DNA from: Mesobacillus maritimus
GTDB taxonomy: Bacteria > Bacillota > Bacilli > Bacillales > Cytobacillaceae
DNA: 64,000 bases
Reading direction: 5' to 3'
Assembly (NCBI RefSeq): GCF_023715205.1
Contig: NZ_JAMBNR010000006.1
Coordinates: forward strand, 1-64,000
The translations under genes and the position numbers were made by a program. The notes under the pieces were generated by a model. It was not told the origin of the DNA. It worked only from the letters and a program-made list of their open reading frames with translations, and searched no databases. Every line of letters begins with the position of its first letter. The first letter of the stretch is position 1. Positions 18,195-26,980 of this stretch are shown here, piece after piece.

Positions 18195-19604
18195 GTGTTA
18201 GAGGATAACAAGTCATTAGAATATGCAATATCAGAAATTACGGAAATCGCCCGCGGCTTCGGTTTAGACTTTTATCCGATGAGATACGAAGTATGCCCTG
18301 CTGACATCATCTATACATTTGGGGCTTATGGGATGCCGACACGTTTTTCGCATTGGAGTTTTGGAAAGCAATATCACAAAATGAAGTTGCATTATGATTT
18401 AGGGTTATCCAAAATATATGAATTGGTCATTAATTCAAATCCTTGCTATGCATTTTTACTCGATTCCAATTCATTAATCCAAAACAAATTGATTGTTGCT
18501 CACGTCCTTGCACATTGCGATTTCTTTAAAAACAATGTCCGTTTTCAGAATACAAAACGGGACATGGTGGAAAGTATGGCAGCAACAGCTGAACGAATTC
18601 GCCAGTATGAAATTGAACATGGGAAACAAGAGGTTGAAAACTTTCTTGACGCTGTTTTAGCAATCGAAGAGCATATTGACCCGTCGTTAATGAGACCAAA
18701 ATTAAACTGGTCAATGGACGATTTGGACTTTGAAGAAGACACAGTGGCGGAAACACCATATGACGATCTGTGGAAACTTGATGAGGATAGTCAACCAGTT
18801 GAAAAGAAGATGAAAAAGCGAAAGAAGTTTCCTCCTCAACCAGAGAAAGATTTGTTGTTATTTATTGAAAGTTATAGTCGTGAATTGTCTGACTGGCAAC
18901 GCGATATTCTTACGATGATGCGAGAGGAAATGCTTTATTTTTGGCCGCAATTAGAAACAAAAATAATGAATGAAGGTTGGGCGTCTTATTGGCATCAAAG
19001 AATTATTAGAGAGATGGACTTGACTCCTGATGAAGCAATCGAATTTGCGAAGTTAAATGCAGGAGTAGTACAGCCGTCTAAAACCGGGATCAATCCATAT
19101 TATCTTGGTTTAAAAATTCTAGAAGACATTGAGGAACGTTATGATAATCCGACGAAGGAAATGATAGAGCGAGGAGTCAAACCAGGCTCCGGGAGAGAAA
19201 AACTTTTTGAAGTACGTGAAATTGAATCGGACATCTCCTTTTTACGAAATTACCTGACAAAAGACATTGTTATGCGCGAAGATATGTATTTATTCCAAAA
19301 GCAAGGGAAGGAATACAAAATTGTGGATAAAGAGTGGGAACAAGTTCGAGATCAACTTGTTAGTATGAGAGTAAATGGTGGATTTCCGTACTTAGCCGTT
19401 GTCGATGGAGATTTTCAAAAAAATGGCGAACTGTATATTGAGCACAGTTATGAAGGCATTGAACTAGATATTAAGTATCTTGAAAAAGTAATGCCCTATA
19501 TTCATCAACTTTGGGGACGAAAAGTGCATATCGAGACAATTGTTGAGGAACGCAAAATGCTCTTTTCTTATGATGGCAAAGGAATTCAGCGGAAATATTT
19601 ATAG
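18195..19604 (+). CDS. spoVR: Stage V sporulation protein R
   Basis: A 469-residue SpoVR protein, needed for proper spore cortex formation. The conserved N-terminal block [20 protein letters not shown] is cut here to its first residues near 35-50, and later [11 protein letters not shown] and NPYYLG segments also fit. Length is typical. GTG start after GGGGGAGAG. Preceded by a SigE-type promoter and ended by a very strong terminator, so it is expressed alone in the mother cell. Confidence 0.95.
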   Translation: MLEDNKSLEYAISEITEIARGFGLDFYPMRYEVCPADIIYTFGAYGMPTRFSHWSFGKQYHKMKLHYDLGLSKIYELVINSNPCYAFLLDSNSLIQNKLIVAHVLAHCDFFKNNVRFQNTKRDMVESMAATAERIRQYEIEHGKQEVENFLDAVLAIEEHIDPSLMRPKLNWSMDDLDFEEDTVAETPYDDLWKLDEDSQPVEKKMKKRKKFPPQPEKDLLLFIESYSRELSDWQRDILTMMREEMLYFWPQLETKIMNEGWASYWHQRIIREMDLTPDEAIEFAKLNAGVVQPSKTGINPYYLGLKILEDIEERYDNPTKEMIERGVKPGSGREKLFEVREIESDISFLRNYLTKDIVMREDMYLFQKQGKEYKIVDKEWEQVRDQLVSMRVNGGFPYLAVVDGDFQKNGELYIEHSYEGIELDIKYLEKVMPYIHQLWGRKVHIETIVEERKMLFSYDGKGIQRKYL

Positions 19605-19607
19605 GTA

Positions 19608-19658
19608 AACACAAAAGGCAGCAAACCAAGGTAATTGGTTTGCTGCCTTTTGTGTTTA
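19608..19658. terminator. Strong terminator after spoVR
   Basis: A 20-bp perfect stem beginning AAACACAAAAGGCAGC with loop AGGTAAT, symmetrical T/A tails. Confidence 0.92.
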
Positions 19659-20012
19659 CTAGATCCTGTCAGCTTGAGTTATCTTTAAACGTTTGGGAAA
19701 ACTAAAAAAACTTCACCAAAAAAGGTTGGAAGAGGAACTAGAGAAAAAGAGAAAGCAGATTACTGTAAAGGGAATAACAAATGGTGATATAATCAGACAA
19801 CAGTTAAATTATTTAGCCTCTTATCTTAAACTTTGTTGATTTAGATATAATGAGGAAAAAATTAGCTGTGTTTTTTACTGGACAGCAACTTTAAATCAGG
19901 AGAATGAGCCAGTAAACTTAATATGAACGCGTTAAAATCAGCTTTAGAATTTTAACAACAAACTTTACGAAATTAGCCATTATTTATTAGCAAAATGAGA
20001 GGAAGGACATTC
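19659..20012. other. Intergenic region upstream of the HesB-like gene
   Basis: About 350 bases without a coding frame. The last part holds a partial copy of the dispersed repeat (19928-19990). ATTTAGATATAATGAGG near 19840 contains a TATAAT-like box but no convincing -35. Nothing else recognised. Confidence 0.5.
19928..19990 (+). repeat. Dispersed intergenic repeat, partial copy
   Basis: GTTAAAATCAGCTTTAGAAT continuing TTTAACAACAAACTTTACG and AAATTAGCC: the 3' hairpin and tail of the repeat family, lying directly upstream of the HesB-like gene. Confidence 0.7.
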
Positions 20013-20291
20013 ATGCAAATTACGGATAACGCAAAAGAAGTACTAAAAGAAGTTTTGCAGGAAAAAGATGCAGTTGGAATCCGCGTATTTTTCGCAGGCT
20101 ATGGCTGAGGGGGTCCACAGATTGGACTGGCTCTGGATGAGCCGGAAGCAGACGATATTAAAAAAACCATTAATCAAATTAGTGTGGCAATCGATCCGGA
20201 GATTGAGGATCACATTGAGGGGTTAGTGTTGGATTTTGATAAGCAACAAAATGGACTTGTTTTACTAGGCAATGAAAGTGATTGCTGTTAG
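20013..20291 (+). CDS. HesB-like protein with in-frame UGA, probable selenoprotein
   Basis: Read through one TGA at codon 32 (20106-20108), this frame gives 92 residues of the HesB-like selenoprotein family (A-type Fe-S carrier relatives, TIGR01911). The TGA falls in RVFFAGYG-U-GGPQIGLALDEP, exactly where relatives carry Cys or Sec before GGP; both sides are otherwise well-formed family sequence, and the protein ends in Cys-Cys. GAGGAAGGA precedes ATG and a strong terminator follows the true TAG. A 7-bp hairpin starts 19 bases after the TGA and fits a bacterial SECIS. Alternative: a point-nonsense pseudogene. The absence of any other damage and the exact position favour Sec. The sel genes are not in the window. 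Confidence 0.8.
20127..20145 (+). promoter_or_regulatory. Candidate bacterial SECIS element
   Basis: CTGGCTC-TGGAT-GAGCCGG forms a 7-bp stem (one G-U) with a five-base loop whose second base is G. The loop begins 26 bases after the UGA, within the range usual for bacterial SECIS hairpins. A second 5-bp hairpin, GTCCA-CAGAT-TGGAC (20113-20127), lies between it and the UGA. This stretch uses GC-rich codons unlike its surroundings. Confidence 0.6.
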
Positions 20292-20307
20292 GCAAGGGAT
20301 AGAAATC

Positions 20308-20347
20308 AAAAAAGCAGCCTTCGATCTAAGTCGAAGGCTGCTTTTTT
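20308..20347 (+). terminator. Terminator after the HesB-like gene
   Basis: AAAAAAGCAGCCTTCGA pairs with TCGAAGGCTGCTTTTTT around TCTAAG. Confidence 0.92.
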
Positions 20348-20390
20348 AGACAACTAAAATTTTAAAGTTTTGAGGACCGCCTCCGGTTTT

Positions 20391-20996
20391 CTATCTTGCA
20401 TCAGGGAAAATTCTGCGAATGGTGCTTGAGAATTCACGAATATATTCACCCGTCGGTCGATTGGATTTTACCGAAAGAGCAAAACTTTGCATTTGTTGAT
20501 AAAAATCAGGGTTGTTTGCAATATGGACATTGTCAGCATGATCAACATTTGCAATGACAATTTGGGTAATTTTAGTACGAAGCTCATCTGTTATGGTGTC
20601 CATACCAGGTCGAAGCTTGACGGCAACAAATGCATTATTATCCGTTTCGAGAATAATCGCTTTATTCACATCATCTAGCAATGCCACTTGATCTGCGGTG
20701 ACCTCGTCTATAGCTACGATTGTCTGACTGGTAAGCGGAGATTGAGTAGTTTCGGTTGAAGCAATTTCCATTCGTTGATCATCCCGATGATCGCCAGTAT
20801 GATCACTATTAATTTCAACTCCATTCGTAATATCGAATGATGTATCCTCACCAATTTGCCCTTGGCCGGTAAAATCTAATGTTTTCGGGTTTACCTCCTG
20901 ATCGGTGCTAATTGAACAAGCTGTCAAAACAGTGAATAGTAACAAGCTAAAGATTACTATCTTCATCAATTGCATCATCCTTTTCACACTTTTCAT
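20391..20996 (-). CDS. YhcN/YlaJ-family sporulation lipoprotein
   Basis: A 201-residue lipoprotein. A basic start and hydrophobic stretch end in a lipobox LLFTVLTAC (Cys near residue 27), followed by an acidic, low-complexity linker and a C-terminal domain with AIILETDNNAFVAVKL and DELRTKITQIVIANVDHADNVHIANNPDF typical of YhcN/YlaJ spore membrane lipoproteins. Such proteins sit in the inner spore membrane and affect germination or outgrowth. Start is uncertain between Met1, Met7, Met8 and Met11; none has a perfect ribosome site. It lies downstream of the membrane-anchored gene at 21063. Confidence 0.85.
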   Translation of the reverse strand: MKSVKRMMQLMKIVIFSLLLFTVLTACSISTDQEVNPKTLDFTGQGQIGEDTSFDITNGVEINSDHTGDHRDDQRMEIASTETTQSPLTSQTIVAIDEVTADQVALLDDVNKAIILETDNNAFVAVKLRPGMDTITDELRTKITQIVIANVDHADNVHIANNPDFYQQMQSFALSVKSNRPTGEYIREFSSTIRRIFPDAR

Positions 20997-21062
20997 GGTT
21001 AGGATGCCAATTTCAGGGAGTGACTATACTAAAAAACAGAGAGACAAAAATGACTCTCTGTG

Positions 21063-21641
21063 CTAATCACTAGTTTGTTTGCTCTTTGGTTTATGGTGAC
21101 TAATCAATCCATCATAATCAGTAATATATAAGTCAATACTAGGCATTTCATTTAGGTAGTGATCCTGCATTAACAAGTAATAATTCACTCTTCTCATTGG
21201 ATCAAATGGGAGCATAGGGTATTTTTTATGGTCTTTAACATACTGATCGACTGCTTTCTGCACTTTATCTATGATAGGCGGAAGCTCTTTTTCATGTTCT
21301 TCAAAGATATCATACGTTTCCTTTGACATGTAAAAATGCTGAGATGGAATTCCTTTTAGGATTGGAGCGAGCGGTTCAAAATCAATGCTAAAATCGTCTT
21401 TTACTAAAATAGTGCGGTACACTCCTTTAGGTAATTTTTCTGAGTAAGTTCGTACAGCCTTTATTACGTCCTCTAGATTCGCCTCGATTTCGGGATAATA
21501 GGTGGTCTCCTTAGTTTTTTTCTCTACAGGTCTTTTTAAATATTTATAGAACATTGAATAACAAATAAGTCCCCCTAATAATACTCCGGTTAAAATCCCT
21601 ACTAATGTAAATACAGGAGAAGCTTCTAGTAATTGATCCAA
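21063..21641 (-). CDS. Membrane-anchored protein of unknown function (DUF3939-like)
   Basis: A 192-residue protein with one N-terminal membrane helix (about residues 10-32, SPVFTLVGILTGVLLGGLI) and a cytoplasmic domain. The C-terminal part (DPMRRVNYYLLMQDHYLNEMPSI begins here near 150) recalls DUF3939 proteins of Bacillus, a tentative match from memory. No catalytic motif is visible. AGGGAGGGAAT precedes ATG. It is 66 bases upstream of the YhcN-type lipoprotein and may share its transcript. Confidence 0.65.
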   Translation of the reverse strand: MDQLLEASPVFTLVGILTGVLLGGLICYSMFYKYLKRPVEKKTKETTYYPEIEANLEDVIKAVRTYSEKLPKGVYRTILVKDDFSIDFEPLAPILKGIPSQHFYMSKETYDIFEEHEKELPPIIDKVQKAVDQYVKDHKKYPMLPFDPMRRVNYYLLMQDHYLNEMPSIDLYITDYDGLISHHKPKSKQTSD

Positions 21642-22072
21642 CTTATTCCCTCCCTTTAATCCCCAAAAATCATAAGGTCAAGTGTGGCCCCTGCTAATAA
21701 AATCAAAAATCACTCTGAATATTGTTAATAAGTATTTTACGTTATAGTTGGGAGTTTCATTGGAAATGTTTATCTTCATTATTAAGAAACAGATAAAGTA
21801 GTGGTGAGGAGTGAAGGGGCGTCTGTGGCTTCTTTAATCATCTTTATTATATAAGACTGTTTGCAATGTTTCACCCCTTTAATTCAATTATATGAATTTT
21901 CATTTAAATTTTTATATCTTGAGCATTAGTATGTTTGATAACGTTTGATTTTGAATTGTTCATGACAAATAGTGAAAAATACAAAAGTCTGGACTTAAGT
22001 TCCTTGTTTTGTAACATATTGATCCATTCATGGTGATAAAATAGGGCTAAGTCAACAAATGGGGAGACGATT
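21642..22072. other. Gene-free stretch
   Basis: About 430 bases, AT-rich, between divergent genes. No frame, RNA motif or clear promoter was recognised. Confidence 0.5.
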
Positions 22073-22435
22073 ATGGAAACTACATTAAATCAATTAATGG
22101 ATACACTTTTAACCGTAAAACAGAATTTGGATATTTTCTCAGAAAAAGTCGATAAAATCGAAAAACGACTTGATCGACTGGGGAAAGTCGATAGTATAGA
22201 GCATCGCGTGACCTCAAACCAAATTGATATTACCGATATTAAAGAAGCCCTTGAACGTATGGAAGAATTACAAAACGAAAAAATCGAAAATATTCTTAAA
22301 AATGTTGTTGAAAAATTAGAGCAAAAATACGGCAAAGATATCAATACTCTTCATAAACGTTTAGATTCACATTTATTGATGTTAGGGAGAGTTGAGGAAG
22401 ATGTATTAATGATTAAAGAAGAGAAATTGAAATAA
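22073..22435 (+). CDS. Small coiled-coil protein, unknown
   Basis: A 120-residue, strongly charged protein with heptad-like spacing throughout (LLTVKQNLDIFSEKVDKIEK, then repeated LERMEELQNEKIENILKNV). It looks like a continuous alpha-helical coiled coil without membrane segments or cysteines. AATGGGGAGACG precedes ATG, and a good terminator follows. The family was not recognised. Clean frame and flanking signals make it a real gene. Confidence 0.7.
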   Translation: METTLNQLMDTLLTVKQNLDIFSEKVDKIEKRLDRLGKVDSIEHRVTSNQIDITDIKEALERMEELQNEKIENILKNVVEKLEQKYGKDINTLHKRLDSHLLMLGRVEEDVLMIKEEKLK

Positions 22436-22484
22436 AACGGAAGATCTTTATTAGGCAAGTAAGGTTTCACTCAACCTTTCCTCT

Positions 22485-22512
22485 AAAAACTCGTCATTCG
22501 ACGAGTTTTTTT
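22485..22512 (+). terminator. Terminator after coiled-coil gene
   Basis: AAAACTCGTC pairs with GACGAGTTTTTT around ATTC. Confidence 0.88.
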
Positions 22513-22791
22513 ATGGATTTAGTTGACTGAAAACTTATCAAACTCACGAAATGGGTTAATCGTTAATAGCATCTTTATTTAAATAAACTGAGCCTCTCAC
22601 AAAATCTTCGAAATTTCTCCAGCCCGCTTGTTTCGAGTGTTTAACAGCTTTTTCCACCCATGTCTTGTTAAGTAGTTCACAAAATCGTTGTGATTATCAT
22701 GATTACTCATTGGAAAAAACGTTATATTTAGAATGAAATAGCTTCCCATACTTAGGAAAATTAGTCGAGGACATTCCAAAAGCATTTAGAA

Positions 22792-23117
22792 TTGATTTAC
22801 ATTCGGGAGTTAATTGAATACCCCGAAATTGATTTTGTCTATATTGAGAGAATTGATAAAATAATGCCACTGCCCGAAAGTGTAAAGGCCATTAATCTGG
22901 AAAAGTTAAAACGAGAGACGGAAAATGTAAATGAATACAGCATTTGTGGGAAACATGAGCTAAAGTGGGAGGTCAAAAAAATTACGCAAATATTTTCTCG
23001 CTAGCTTTTATTGGGTTAGAGCTTCTTATTGCTGATAAAATTGTCAGTGTGAAGAATAAATATAAAGAATCCTTGCAATGGATTGCCAATATAAAAGAGA
23101 AAACTTCGAGAACATAA
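22792..23117 (+). pseudogene. Frameshifted remnant of an unidentified gene
   Basis: From 22792 a frame reads IYIRELIEYPEIDFVYIER onward and stops at about 23004. A second frame overlapping the end continues smoothly (SLAFIGLELLIADKIVSVKN) to TAA at 23117, just before a terminator. The join at the poly-A stretch near 22980 suggests a one-base frameshift in a longer gene. There is no good start codon or ribosome site. Family not recognised. Confidence 0.4.
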
Positions 23118-23147
23118 AAAAAAAATCGCCTGAGGGGCGATTTTTTT
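23116..23147 (+). terminator. Terminator
   Basis: AAAAAAATCGCC pairs with GGCGATTTTTTT around TGAGG. Confidence 0.85.
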
Positions 23148-23232
23148 AGTTGGTGATTTAGAAATAATTTTAACCTCAAATCAGCCCAGCCGAAAATTTG
23201 CTAAGCCATTTTGAGGTTGGTTGCTTTCTAAT

Positions 23233-24618
23233 TTAAGAAAGTACTTCTGAGTTAGAAATTGGAAAAGACTCTCGATTCTCTAGTTTCAATGAGTTTCTAG
23301 TTGGCTCAGATGGTACCAGTTGTTCTTCTAGTTTTGTGACTTCAATATATTTAATATGATGGTCTTCCATCTCAAGGATATTAAATGAAAATTGATCAAA
23401 GGTTAAACTGTCTCCTTGTTTTACATTGAAGTTTTCCGTCAACATCCAACCACCAACCGTATCGAACTCGCCTTCTTCAACCTCAATTCCTAGAAGTTCA
23501 TTTAATTCTGAGACTAGCAGTTTGGCGTCGATAATAAACTGCCCTTCCTCCACTTTTTGAACCATTGGAACTTCATCCATATCAAACTCATCGCGAATCT
23601 CGCCGACGATTTCTTCAAGAATATCTTCGACTGTAACCAGCCCTGAAGTACCCCCATATTCATCCATTAGAATGGCCATGTGAATGCGGTCTTTCTGCAT
23701 TTTGACCAATAAATCATGGATGGGAATGGTATCAATCACTCGAATAATGGGACGACTATAATCAGCCAGGGTTTTTTGTTTCGTTTGAGGATTGGTGATT
23801 AAGTCAGTCATTATTTCTTTTATATTAACTAGACCATTTATATGGTCTTTATCACCGTCAATGACAGGGTAGCGAGTGAATTTTTCCTCTTTGATTACAT
23901 TAAGGAAATTCTCGAGTGTTTCTTCTTGTGACATTGAAACAATCTCTGTACGTGGTACCATAATTTCTTTTGCAATTCGATTGTCAAATTCAAAAATTTT
24001 ATTTACATACTTAAACTCTGATTGGTTTATCTCGCCACTTTTAAAGCTTTCAGACAGAATGACGCGAAGTTCTTCCTCAGAGTGAGCAAGTTCGTGTTCT
24101 GATACAGTTTTCAGCCCTACAGAATGAGTTAAAATTCGAGCGGAACGTTTCAAAGCCCAAATAAATGGGTACATAATTCTATAGAACCATGTAAGCGGAC
24201 GTGCAGCAAAAAGAGTAACCTTTTCTGCCTTTTGGACAGCAAGAGTCTTTGGGGCAAGTTCACCCGCAACGACGTGCACGAATGTAATCAAAACAAAGGC
24301 AATTCCAATCGATAGGATATGGCTTGCACCAGCTAAGAGTGGAGCATTAGCTAATACTGGTTCTAACATTTTGGCAACAGTTTTTTCTCCGAGCCATCCG
24401 ATCGCCAGTGTAGCAACCGTTATCCCCAGTTGGCAAGCCAGCAAATATTCATCTAGGTTGGAAGTTACTTTCTTAGCTATACGTGCACTTCTTTTTCCTT
24501 CTTCAATTAACTGATCAATTCTGGAACTTCTCACTTTCACAATCGCAAATTCTGAAACTACAAAAAATGCTGTAAAAGCAATTAAAATGGCTATCCAAAC
24601 CAAGTTAAATATGTCCAA
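23233..24618 (-). CDS. CNNM/CorC-type transporter (hemolysin-family, DUF21-CBS)
   Basis: A 461-residue membrane protein: DUF21/CNNM domain with four helices (about 1-190), paired CBS domains (about 205-335, including IMVPRTEIV and MAILMDEYGGTSGLVT) and a CorC_HlyC domain (about 350-435). Relatives such as B. subtilis YhdP/MpfA export Mg2+, and others handle cobalt or manganese. TTG start; its Shine-Dalgarno AAGGGA is inside a potential hairpin, and a structured leader of about 250 bases lies upstream. This suggests RNA control by a metal or related signal. Confidence 0.9.
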   Translation of the reverse strand: MDIFNLVWIAILIAFTAFFVVSEFAIVKVRSSRIDQLIEEGKRSARIAKKVTSNLDEYLLACQLGITVATLAIGWLGEKTVAKMLEPVLANAPLLAGASHILSIGIAFVLITFVHVVAGELAPKTLAVQKAEKVTLFAARPLTWFYRIMYPFIWALKRSARILTHSVGLKTVSEHELAHSEEELRVILSESFKSGEINQSEFKYVNKIFEFDNRIAKEIMVPRTEIVSMSQEETLENFLNVIKEEKFTRYPVIDGDKDHINGLVNIKEIMTDLITNPQTKQKTLADYSRPIIRVIDTIPIHDLLVKMQKDRIHMAILMDEYGGTSGLVTVEDILEEIVGEIRDEFDMDEVPMVQKVEEGQFIIDAKLLVSELNELLGIEVEEGEFDTVGGWMLTENFNVKQGDSLTFDQFSFNILEMEDHHIKYIEVTKLEEQLVPSEPTRNSLKLENRESFPISNSEVLS

Positions 24619-24620
24619 AT

Positions 24621-24862
24621 AGATCCCTTATCCTGCAAAATCTTACAGGTAAGGAGTCACCTCCCGATAAACTAAAATTAAATCTTAACTTTCAAGTACA
24701 AAGTATTTAATTTTCATAAAAAATGAGCTTATTAGAATCCCCTTTACCGCCAGCTTAATATTACTATTTCGGCAGTGAAAAGGGGAGTTAATCCCGTTTC
24801 AATACCGAAGTTGTAGCGGTTAGGACATTCATTTGGAATACCCCATCCTATCACCTCAGCTT
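24621..24862 (-). promoter_or_regulatory. Structured mRNA leader of the CNNM gene, possible riboswitch
   Basis: On the minus strand pairings nest neatly: TAGGA (24850-24846) with TCCTA (24825-24821); ACCGC (24820-24816) with GCGGT (24750-24746); TTCGG (24809-24805) with CCGAA (24772-24768); GGGA/TCCC inside. CCCCTTT/AAAGGGG is a competing alternative. Next to the gene, TCCTTACCTG (24654-24645) can pair with CAGGATAAGGGA (24635-24624), hiding the ribosome site AAGGGA. It does not look like an M-box or yybP-ykoY aptamer by eye. Confidence 0.5.
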
Positions 24863-24877
24863 TTTATTTTAACTATT

Positions 24878-24886
24878 ATTATACCA
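24878..24886 (-). promoter_or_regulatory. Extended -10 promoter of the CNNM leader
   Basis: TGGTATAAT on the minus strand, a TGnTATAAT extended -10, which would start the transcript just ahead of the structured leader. Confidence 0.6.
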
Positions 24887-24987
24887 TATATCGAGATTAC
24901 TCGCTTAACTTATAATAGTGTATGAGTGTGGGGGATAGTATATGTGGTATCAACATGAATCTGCCTGGAAAATATTTCATTAGAGTA

Positions 24988-25545
24988 TTATCTTTTGTGA
25001 ATGAGGTTCGACCATTCCCTTTCCAACATGCTATAAAGAATTAGGTCATGGTAAGAACCATATAAATTCTCTCCATCCCGAATGACTCCTTCACGAACGA
25101 AACCAAGGCGTTCTGGAATAGCCCGGCTTTTATGGTTCCCTACCCCGCAACGAATTTCAACTCGATTTAACCCTAAGACAAAAAAGGAATGATTCAGTAA
25201 TGCTTTGACAGTTCGTGTCATGATTCCTTTTCCTTGGGCGTTCTGTGCTAGGTAATAACCAATACTGGTTTGAGCGTTATTCCAGTCGATTTGATGGAGA
25301 CCGATACTCCCAACTAAATGTCCTTTATAGCGTATACCGAGATTGAAGCCATTATTGTCAGCAAATTGTTTTAACCACATCGGAATAATGCCATGATATG
25401 CCGCTGGTGAGGTCATATGGTCGACCCAGGGAAGCCATTCGCGTAAATAAAGTCGGTTCGAGTCAACAAGCCAATAAAGCTCTGTTGCGTGGCGAAGTTC
25501 AAATAATTGTAATTCGATGTCTTCATCAACTGTCAAGGTAAACAT
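24988..25545 (-). CDS. GNAT acetyltransferase, RimJ/RimL type
   Basis: A 185-residue N-acetyltransferase. The beta-alpha core shows LYLREWLPWVD near residue 40, the acetyl-CoA loop AQNAQGKGIMTRTVKALL near 105-122 and NRVEIRCGVGNHKSRAIPERLGF near 130-152, all typical of RimL-like proteins that acetylate ribosomal proteins or free amines (closest type: B. subtilis YdaF). The start at MFTLTV has GGGGGATGAG upstream. Substrate unknown. Confidence 0.9.
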   Translation of the reverse strand: MFTLTVDEDIELQLFELRHATELYWLVDSNRLYLREWLPWVDHMTSPAAYHGIIPMWLKQFADNNGFNLGIRYKGHLVGSIGLHQIDWNNAQTSIGYYLAQNAQGKGIMTRTVKALLNHSFFVLGLNRVEIRCGVGNHKSRAIPERLGFVREGVIRDGENLYGSYHDLILYSMLEREWSNLIHKR

Positions 25546-25651
25546 GATCTCATCCCCCACACTTAGTTGTCTGAATTTTTAATTATTATAAGATTAGTAT
25601 AACCGAAATTTGGAGAACTGTATATTGCTATCCTATGCAGGTAAGGACAAA

Positions 25652-25677
25652 ACCCGTGAATCAACTGGATCACGGGT
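25652..25677 (-). terminator. Hairpin after the histidine kinase gene
   Basis: ACCCGTGA pairs with TCACGGGT just past the kinase stop on the minus strand. The following T-run is weak, so it may be only a 3'-end stabiliser. Confidence 0.5.
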
Positions 25678-25683
25678 GAATTC

Positions 25684-26838
25684 TCAATATTCATTTACTT
25701 GTTTTTCGTTTTTTGGCTGTGTGGCAAGGGGGAGGAGAATAATGAACTCAGTACGATCCTGTACCGAAGAACACGCTAAAAAACCTTTATGTTTTTCAAT
25801 GATTTCACGAGAGACAAATAATCCAAGTCCTGTACCGAGCTTTTTAGTAGTCACGAAAGGTTCAAAAATGGATTTAACCATATTTTCGGGGATTGCAGGA
25901 CCATTGTTAGCAATTTCTAATTTGATTTTAGAATCATTGACAGTATAGGCACGGATTTCAATTTTGGGATCATCCCGATACTGGCTTAGGACATCTATTG
26001 CATTAAAAATGATGTTTATTAAAACTTGTCTAATTTCATCTGCATAGCCAATCAATTCCATTTCCTCTGGAGCCTCTTTTACTATTTTCACCTTAGCATC
26101 TAAAATGCTTGGATAGAGAAATGACAATACTTCCTCAATCATTTGATTGAGGGAGAAGCGGGTCTTCTCTTTACCGATTAGCTCTTTTTTGGATAACAGT
26201 AAGAATTGAGAAATCCGAAAATTCAACTGATCTAATTCATTTTTGATAATATCTAAATACTTCATATCTGGGTTATCTGCTTGTAACAGTTGGATAAAAC
26301 CTTGAATCGATGTAAGTGGATTACGGAATTCATGAATAAAACTTGAAGTCATTTGCCCCAAAAGAGTGAGCCTATCTTTATGAGTTGAGTTGATGAATTC
26401 TGTTTTCTCCTCGATAATTCGGTTTTTATGTTCAGAGTAGTAAGAAACAGATTTATAAAGGAAATGGTCGAAATAATCGTTTACCCGATAGATGATATCT
26501 TGAAGTTGCATTCCCTCCAAGTTCAATTTGGGTAGCCGCGAAAATAGGATTGAGCGACCTAAATTGACATTATAGACAAAGTTTCCAATATTATTGCTCG
26601 ATTTAGCACGTTCATTTCCGACCTTAATTGCCAACTCTTCAATCGTAGACTTTTGTTCGTCTTCTGTCTTTGAAAACATCTCTAGGATGATGGTAAACAT
26701 ATGAACTGCATTTTCATAAAATTTATCTTTATATGGGTCTTCATCATCGACAATAATTTTATGTTTCCATTCAGTTAATAAAGAATCTTTTTCCTCTTCC
26801 AAAAAATCCATTAGCCTTTTTTGGGTGATAGCTTGCAT
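25684..26838 (-). CDS. Cytosolic sensor histidine kinase (HisK_N-type)
   Basis: A 384-residue kinase without membrane segments. An all-helical N-terminal domain (about 1-160) resembles the HisK_N sensor of Bacillus kinases. The catalytic part holds the H-box FIHEFRNPLTSIQGF near 180, N-box NIIFNAIDVL, G1 NNGPAIP and G2 GTGLGLF. The H-box is of the sporulation-kinase kind. The start at MQAITQ is set by GGGAGGACGCC; a longer frame runs back across the preceding terminator and is rejected. No partner regulator is adjacent. Feeding the Spo0 relay is inferred from H-box similarity. Confidence 0.85.
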   Translation of the reverse strand: MQAITQKRLMDFLEEEKDSLLTEWKHKIIVDDEDPYKDKFYENAVHMFTIILEMFSKTEDEQKSTIEELAIKVGNERAKSSNNIGNFVYNVNLGRSILFSRLPKLNLEGMQLQDIIYRVNDYFDHFLYKSVSYYSEHKNRIIEEKTEFINSTHKDRLTLLGQMTSSFIHEFRNPLTSIQGFIQLLQADNPDMKYLDIIKNELDQLNFRISQFLLLSKKELIGKEKTRFSLNQMIEEVLSFLYPSILDAKVKIVKEAPEEMELIGYADEIRQVLINIIFNAIDVLSQYRDDPKIEIRAYTVNDSKIKLEIANNGPAIPENMVKSIFEPFVTTKKLGTGLGLFVSREIIEKHKGFLACSSVQDRTEFIILLPLATQPKNEKQVNEY

Positions 26839-26933
26839 GGCGTCCTCCCTCACTTCACCTATTCGGTAATAAATACATTCTTTGTTTAAGGTAGAAAATC
26901 CTTTGAAAAGAGAGAAAAAGTCGCTAATAAAAA

Positions 26934-26959
26934 AACTGCCAGTTGATCGCTGGCAGTTA
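26934..26959 (-). terminator. Terminator after the CDF exporter
   Basis: AACTGCCAG pairs with CTGGCAGTT; the minus strand continues with a run of Ts. Confidence 0.88.
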
Positions 26960-26980
26960 TCAATAGAGGGAAAAATGAAA

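Noticed and set aside
20013-20108. Reading the HesB-like gene as a 31-residue peptide or a plain nonsense pseudogene
   Set aside because: The TGA is exactly at the family's Cys/Sec site, the downstream part is undamaged to a natural stop and terminator, and a SECIS-like hairpin is present. Kept as a selenoprotein candidate, with pseudogene as the alternative.
22597-22785. Leftward 62-residue frame
   Set aside because: No ribosome site, no recognisable protein character, and it overlaps the probable remnant region on the other strand.
24621-24862. Leader of the CNNM gene as M-box or yybP-ykoY riboswitch
   Set aside because: The conserved blocks of these two classes could not be found on the sense strand. 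A GGGGAGTTA string exists only on the opposite strand.
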